Positions 58,974 to 64,000 of a stretch of DNA of 64,000 nt are shown piece by piece. Origin of the DNA: Gordius sp. MW1 (Eukaryota; Nematomorpha; Gordioida; Gordea; Gordiidae); the NCBI GenBank assembly GCA_964036665.1, contig OZ038527.1, forward strand, positions 18,870,221 to 18,934,220, written 5' to 3'. Below the pieces are notes generated by a model. It was not told the origin of the DNA. It saw only the letters and a list, made by a program, of their open reading frames with translations, and searched no databases. A program made the position numbers and the translations under genes. Each line of letters opens with the position of its first letter. The stretch's first letter is position 1.

Positions 58974-59414
58974 CTGGATTTATGATCAAGAATTGTCAAT
59001 CCGTTTATGTGAATATTGTTGTATAGTATATTTTAAGAATCGGAAAACCGATAAAAACGAAAATAGTTACAAACTAGACATAGGATCTAAAATATTAAAT
59101 TAAAAATTAAAATTACATAAATAAATATGTACAATATATATAATATATTATATATATAAATATATGCTGTATATATCATATATTTTAATATATATCTAGT
59201 AAATTAGTTTTTCATTTCTAGATTTTCAAGTTTTAGGTCTCCCCAATACAAATGGGATAAGATACACCATCCCAAATAAAGTCCCATTCTTATTGCCCAG
59301 CTTTAAATATTAAATAGGCAGAACTTACCATCTGATAAATTATTTTTTAATTTCTAGATTCTAAATTTTTAAAGTCTACCTTCCAGCCTAGTCCCTATGT
59401 CTCTCTTTTTAAGT
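58974..59414. other. Upstream region of the pyrophosphatase gene
   Basis: AT-rich with TATATA-rich stretches near 59135-59200. Presumed promoter region; no specific element can be supported. Confidence 0.35.
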
Positions 59415-60480
59415 AATAAAACACCATATAAGTTTGTGAAAAATGATTGTTGCTTGACATAATTAGGTTTTTGCTTTTAAAATGCTAACAAATTTTGATT
59501 TAGATAGATCCCCACAAGTAATAAACAACATATAAGTTTGTGAAAAATGATTGTTGCTTGACATAAATAAGTTTTTGCTTTTAAAATGCTAAAAATTTTG
59601 ATTTAGATAGTTATCTTCAAAAAACAACATATAAGTTTGTGAAAAATGATTGTGGCTTGGCATAATTAAGTTTTTGCTTTTAATGCTAAAAATTTTAATT
59701 TAGATAGTTATCTTCAATTAATAAGCTTGACATAATTATGTTTTTGTTTTTAAAGAGCTAACAAATTTTGATTTAGATAGATTCCTTCAAGTTATAAAGC
59801 AACATATTTCAAACTTATTTGTACAAATCAATTAAAAATCTTATATAATACGTACATATTACATGCATTACAATTTATTTATTAAAGTGTCTATAAGTAG
59901 CTATATATATAGGTGTAAATGTTTATATTTAATGCTTTAATACCTAAGAATATATCGATGATTATAAATACATACAATACCTTAATATAATTATACAAAT
60001 GACCATTATTTGTGATCACACACAAGGTGATAAATGGTCAAGGCATTTTAGTATTTTGATTTAGATAGTTCCCTTCAAGTTATTAAAAACATATAAGTTT
60101 GTGAAAAATGATTGTTGCTTGACGTAATTAGGTTTTCGCTTTAAAATGCTAAATTTTGATTTAGATAGTTCTCTTCAAGTAATAAATTGCTTTAAAATGC
60201 TAAAAATTTTGATTTAAATAGTTCTCTTCAAGTAATAAAAAACATAAAAGTTTGTGAAAGATTGTTGCTTGACTTAATTAGGTTTTTGCTTTCAAAATGT
60301 TAACAAATTTTGATTTAGATAGATCCCTTGAAGTAATAAAACAACATAGAAGTTTGTAAGTTTGTGAAAAATGATTGTTGCTTGACATAATTAAGTTTTT
60401 GCTTTCTAAAATGCTCTTAATTATGTTTTTGCTTTTAAAGTGCTAACAAATTTTGATTTAGATAGATTCCTTTAAGTAAC
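59415..60480. repeat. Tandem array, unit about 100-130 bp
   Basis: GTTTGTGAAAAATGATTGTT then GCTTGACATAATTAGGTTTT, AAAATGCTAACAAATTTTGA and TTTAGATAGAT recurs about seven times, with decayed units and a unique AT-rich stretch (59800-60050) in the middle. It lies upstream of the pyrophosphatase gene. Confidence 0.85.
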
Positions 60481-60687
60481 AAAGCAACATATTTCAAACT
60501 TATTTGTATTTAAAATCAATTAAAAATATTTTTTTTATTAAAGTGTCTGCTGTATAAGTAGCTATATGTATAGATATAAATATATAAATCTATATTTATA
60601 ATCATATATTGTGCTTATATAAGTGTAAATATATATATTTGATGCTTATATACCTAAGAATATATAGCTGAGTATAAATAGCGCAAT

Positions 60688-60905
60688 TTAAAAAAACGAG
60701 AAAAAATAATTTCGATTTGCAATTTGGCCAATGGTCATTTTTTTCCATTGGTCAGTAGCCAGCGGACGGCCAAAAAGCCATATTATCAATGGGATTAACA
60801 AAAACAATAAATATTAATTTAAAAAAATTTAAAAAAAATTTGCCCACGCCGGGATTCGAACCCACATTAGTAGAGGCATAGGTCTTTGTAGGGGGGAGCA
60901 CAGGG
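60688..60905 (-). repeat. tRNA-headed repeat, single unit, reverse
   Basis: On the minus strand, GCCTCTACTAATGTGGGTTC then GAATCCCGGCGTGGGC forms the head. It is followed by a T-rich spacer and one body with CCATTGATAATATGGCTTTT, GGCCGTCCGCTGGCTACTGA and TGACCATTGGCC. The head is cut off at about 60905 where the pogo-like element begins. Confidence 0.75.
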
Positions 60906-61782
60906 TATAGTAGGGGAGACCGGGGCTATCGCGACCAAAAATTTTCAAAAAGGTCTGGACAAAAATTGTTAACCGATTTTCATATACTTTTTTTAGAAAA
61001 ATATTCGTGTCTAGAGTGTTTTTCAAAGGAAAAAAAATATGGCAATACAGTTGATAGATTTTTCGTAATACGGATTTAAAAAAAAGACAACTCGTATAAA
61101 TTTCGAAAACTACCCGGGGTTATCGCGTCCTTTCGAAGGGGCTATCGCGTCCTCTCTAATATAAAGCTCCAAAACTAAAAACTAATTGATTACCTAGGCC
61201 TAAATAACCAAATTTTTTAATGTTTATAATCTTTTGTAACTTATAAATGTTGATAATATTCTTTAAGAGTGATTTATCAGAGATTGTTGTTAAATTATTA
61301 CCTAATGAAACTAAGTGAATGGTTTAAATTGCAAAACATTAAGTTTATAAAAACTTTAAAGCTTAAAAAGTTTGATATAATAATTTTATAAGAGGATTAA
61401 TGTGTTTTTATGTTAAAATTAATGACTTATAATTGCATATGCTTTATGTGAAAGTATTAAAAGGTTTTTTATATTTTAATATAAAACTTTTCATAGAGAT
61501 TTAACATATAAGTGCCTTTTCTAAGATTTCTGTGCTAGAATCATTGATTTATATGCCTTATTACACAAATATCATTTAAAATGAATAATTGTTAAACAAG
61601 GTTAAGGTTTACAAATAATGCAAATTTATATTATGTGCTTAAAATGTCAAAATATTAGAAGTTCATAATCTATTAAAGCTTATAAAATTTTACATATCAA
61701 TTACTTTATCAAATTTTTGTGCTAGAATCATTGATTTAAATCTTTTATTGGTATAAAAATGTCATGTAATTATTAAAGATGG

Positions 61783-61974
61783 TTAGGATTTACATTTAAT
61801 GCAAATATAGAAAATATCATAATTGCAGCAGGATCCATGAGCCCAGAGGGAGCATTTCCTACAGCTGAACCAGTCTTCATTATTATGATGATTTGTATAA
61901 TCTTTGCCGCAATTATTTTGTGATCTGATCAAGCTAAAGTTTTTACCTAAAAAAGAATAATTACGATAAACCAA
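61783..61974 (-). pseudogene. PHD-type zinc finger tail of the pogo-like transposase
   Basis: NNCGKDYT, NEDWFSCRKCSLWAHGSCC and FYICIKC give the Cys-x-x-Cys, Trp-x-His and Cys-x-x-Cys order of a PHD-like finger, ending in a stop. Many animal pogo-like transposases close with such a finger. It is separated from the N-terminal fragment by an acceptor-like sequence or the deletion point. Confidence 0.6.
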
Positions 61975-62263
61975 TATTCATTACTTGCTTGGGGCAAAAG
62001 CCCAAATACATCTTCGAACCTTTTACTAAGTAATTAGCTAATATTTCTTCTTGTTCTTTGTTGAATACTACCCTTGTCTTTTTTGGTCCTATAATTTCAC
62101 CTTTTTTGTAATTTTTATCATATTTTTTTATAGTGCTATAGCTTAAATTGGTATCTTCCGCGATTCTTTTCAATTTAATGTTGTTTTGAAATGATGTAAC
62201 AACTTTTTCTAACTTTTCATCATCAATAACAATATTTGCTTTTCTGTGGTAATTACGCACCAT
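61961..62263 (-). pseudogene. pogo-like transposase, N-terminal helix-turn-helix fragment
   Basis: Start at 62263: MVRNYHRKANIVIDDEKLEK, then KLKRIAEDTNLSYSTIKKY, KTRVVFNKEQEEILANYLV and MYLGFCPKQV. This is the psq-type helix-turn-helix with the following helical domain (standard text: N-x-R-x-A-x-x-x-x-IPxSTL, then FTxEQExxLVxYL). The longer upstream frame to 62509 covers the terminal repeats and is not coding. The protein breaks off before the catalytic domain. Confidence 0.65.
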
Positions 62264-62325
62264 AATTAAAAAAGTGAATGAGTGAAAAGGAAACGATAGC
62301 CCCGGCTGCGATAGCCCCGGTGTAG

Positions 62326-62764
62326 GGTTGTCAGATTCAAGTATTGTCAGATTCAAGTGCGTAATAGAACGCACTAATTGGCTACAAGCGTAAAAGTAAA
62401 CAAGATCACGGGATTTTCGCCACATCGCCATTGTGAACTTTATACAGAACAATTGAACGCGTAGAAAACACTCGTTAGGAGAATAATAAACAAGTGTTGC
62501 CAGATTCAAATTTAAGTAAGAAATTTATTGATACATGGAATATAATTTATTGTTAGTTACAATTTCTTCTATAAAAGATTCAGAAATTCAGATTATTATA
62601 TTTGATTTTGGAACATACAGAATTTATTACTTTTTACAAATAAAATAACATCACTTAAGAAAGTAATAAAAAGTTATTGTTAATTACAATTTCTTTTATA
62701 ATATTCTTATTCAGTTATGCCTAGTCTTTTTGCAGATGACATTTATCAATACCCTGCACCTAAT
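62326..62764. other. AT-rich spacer with short repeats
   Basis: TTGTCAGATTCAAGT occurs twice at 62328-62358 and TTGCCAGATTCAAAT once at 62496, next to GCGTAATAGAACGCAC, a small hairpin. Possibly ends of another small element. No coding. Confidence 0.4.
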
Positions 62765-63077
62765 GGCCAATGTTACACGATCCAAATTCTTGTACTGTAT
62801 AAGCGATCTGACATTCCATTTTCTTATTCGATCCAAAAAAAGTAATTATGTATCTTGAACCTAAATGACTTAACCCTAACCCTACAAAACCTGCCCTTGC
62901 GAGACCGAAATCACAATATGAAAACGTGAGTAAGAAATTTTGTTTATTTCTTACGATTTGTGTTTTTCCGAATGCGAAAAACACAAATCGGCGCTTTGTT
63001 ATTTTTTGGATCGAATAAGAAAATGGAATGTCAGATCGCTTATACAGTACAAGAATTTGGATCGTGTAACATTGGTC
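62765..63077. mobile_element. Fold-back MITE with 9-bp target duplication
   Basis: Arms of about 80 bases: GCCAATGTTACACGATCCAA at the left and TTGGATCGTGTAACATTGGT at the right, pairing through ATAAGCGATCTGACATTCCA. The target GCACCTAAT is repeated exactly at 62756-62764 and 63078-63086; nine bases suggests MULE-type movement. The loop includes AACCCTAACCCTAC. Two opposite short frames that cross the arms are not genes. Confidence 0.88.
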
Positions 63078-63086
63078 GCACCTAAT

Positions 63087-64000
63087 AGCATATCTGATAA
63101 ATTTGATATCCAGCAAAAATGTTATTTAAAAAGAAAGGCCAAACAAAAAATGGGCATTGTTGTAAATTAGTCATGATAAACTATTTTTTTAAATTAGTTC
63201 ATGCTGTTCCAATGTGGTCACATATTGCTGTATATGACTCCCAAACTTAATATGACCTGCTGTTTATTTGGCTTCCCAAAAGTAAAAGATTAATTATAAT
63301 TTAGATGTTTTTATAGGGACTAATTAAGGTGAACTGGTACAAAGCATTGCTTCACCTCTGCCTATCACTTTCAATCTAATGGTTTAGTCAAGCAAACAAT
63401 ATCAATCATACCTGGGCTGTCAATTCACCCTCTTATCCAAAATTATCATTATTTGAGATATATGTTTTAGCATTATTTTATAAACAATTGTTTTTAAATA
63501 TTGTATTGTTTTCTTTGTTCCAGATTGTTAATAAAGCTACTTTGCAATTCATAAACATTTGTTTGAATTGTATAAACTCTTTGTAATAATATAACATATA
63601 AAAAATAAAGCACAATACCCTTTAATATAATAAAACATAATTCCTAACCTAAAAAATGATCATATCATAAAAATAAATTGGTTGAGCAATTTAATTATAA
63701 AATACACATTTTAAGAAATAGGGGTCAAAATTTGTTAATTTTTTCTAATCCATAAAAAAGGATTCATCATAAATAAGTAGCTATATATATTAAATTAAAT
63801 TGATATATTTAATTTAATTCAATTTTGAATTTGTTTAAAAAATTAAAAATGGCTGTATAACATATAAAAAATAGGGTCAAAAAATAAATTTTTAAACAAA
63901 TTAATAAAAATTAAGATTCATTATAATTATGCAATTTAAACTATTGTCTTAGTACCCTTTAATATTATAAAACATAAATAATTAAACCTAAAGAATGATC
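63087..64000. other. AT-rich DNA at the window edge
   Basis: No gene, RNA or repeat recognised. Poly(A)- and poly(T)-like stretches only. Confidence 0.4.

Larger units (their letters stand above)
60914..62325 (-). mobile_element. Deleted pogo/Tigger-like transposon with GGGGCTATCGC repeats
   Basis: The left end GGGGAGACCGGGGCTATCGC is mirrored at the right by GCGATAGCCCCGGTGTAGGG. Extra copies of GGGGTTATCGCG, GGGGCTATCGCG and GATAGCCCCGG sit just inside both ends. Minus-strand coding keeps an N-terminal DNA-binding part and a C-terminal PHD-type finger, while the DDE core is gone. The flanking TA on both sides suits this superfamily. The middle (61200-61780) is AT-rich and non-coding. Confidence 0.7.

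Noticed and set aside
62760..63170. Opposed frames of 118 and 76 codons
   Set aside because: They share text because they cross the two arms of a fold-back MITE.
1..64000. CRISPR arrays, bacterial operons, rRNA genes
   Set aside because: Spliced animal genes and eukaryotic transposons throughout. The tandem arrays lack the constant repeat and unique spacer pattern, and no rRNA sequence was recognised.

Overview
This window is AT-rich nuclear DNA from an invertebrate animal. The genes that can be recognised are eukaryotic, spliced and metazoan in character: a BORC lysosome-positioning subunit, a collagen galactosyltransferase, a rhodopsin-class peptide-receptor-like GPCR and a soluble inorganic pyrophosphatase. 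Introns are often tiny: 35 nt and 55 nt in the galactosyltransferase, and 35, 46 and possibly 47 nt inside a transposase. Others are inflated to kilobases by mobile DNA. The phylum cannot be fixed from the sequence alone. Short introns with high AT fit flatworms, rotifers, nematodes and several other small invertebrates.

Host genes. BORCS6-like gene at 1299-1911 (minus, 2 exons). GPCR at 8907-13179 (plus, one exon split by a transposon). COLGALT at 21705-32087 (minus, 13 exons, apparently intact, C-terminal HREL). Inorganic pyrophosphatase at 50604-58973 (minus, 9 exons, with a 6.1-kb intron packed with repeats). Exon chains for COLGALT and PPase were assembled by hand. All splice phases agree, and the products are 614 and 320 residues.

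Mobile DNA dominates the rest. A near-complete hAT element (9464-12537) carries an 8-bp target duplication and a transposase whose frame is restored by short introns. It sits inside the GPCR, which reads through in frame once the insert is subtracted. The GPCR lies in a tandem segmental duplication (about 7355-15455 and 15456-21325) whose second copy lacks the receptor and carries a deleted MULE instead. Other elements are an old hAT family with GAGACGAGAC repeats, Penelope-like GIY-YIG remnants, a degraded Helitron (to 36881), a deleted pogo-like element with a PHD-type finger, a piggyBac-type MITE, several fold-back elements, and at least nine copies of a MITE with CATGGGCGTAGCCA ends and 8-bp target duplications.

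The least familiar structure lies in 39.3-47.2 kb, 53.3-54.3 kb and 60.7-60.9 kb. It is a repeat family with tRNA-like heads (B-box GGTTCGAATCC) joined to a body of about 120 bp. The body has been amplified in tandem, and at 42.78-47.19 kb it is folded into an inverted repeat with arms of about 2 kb. Different heads are attached to the same body. This is the best candidate in the window for an undescribed repeat system.
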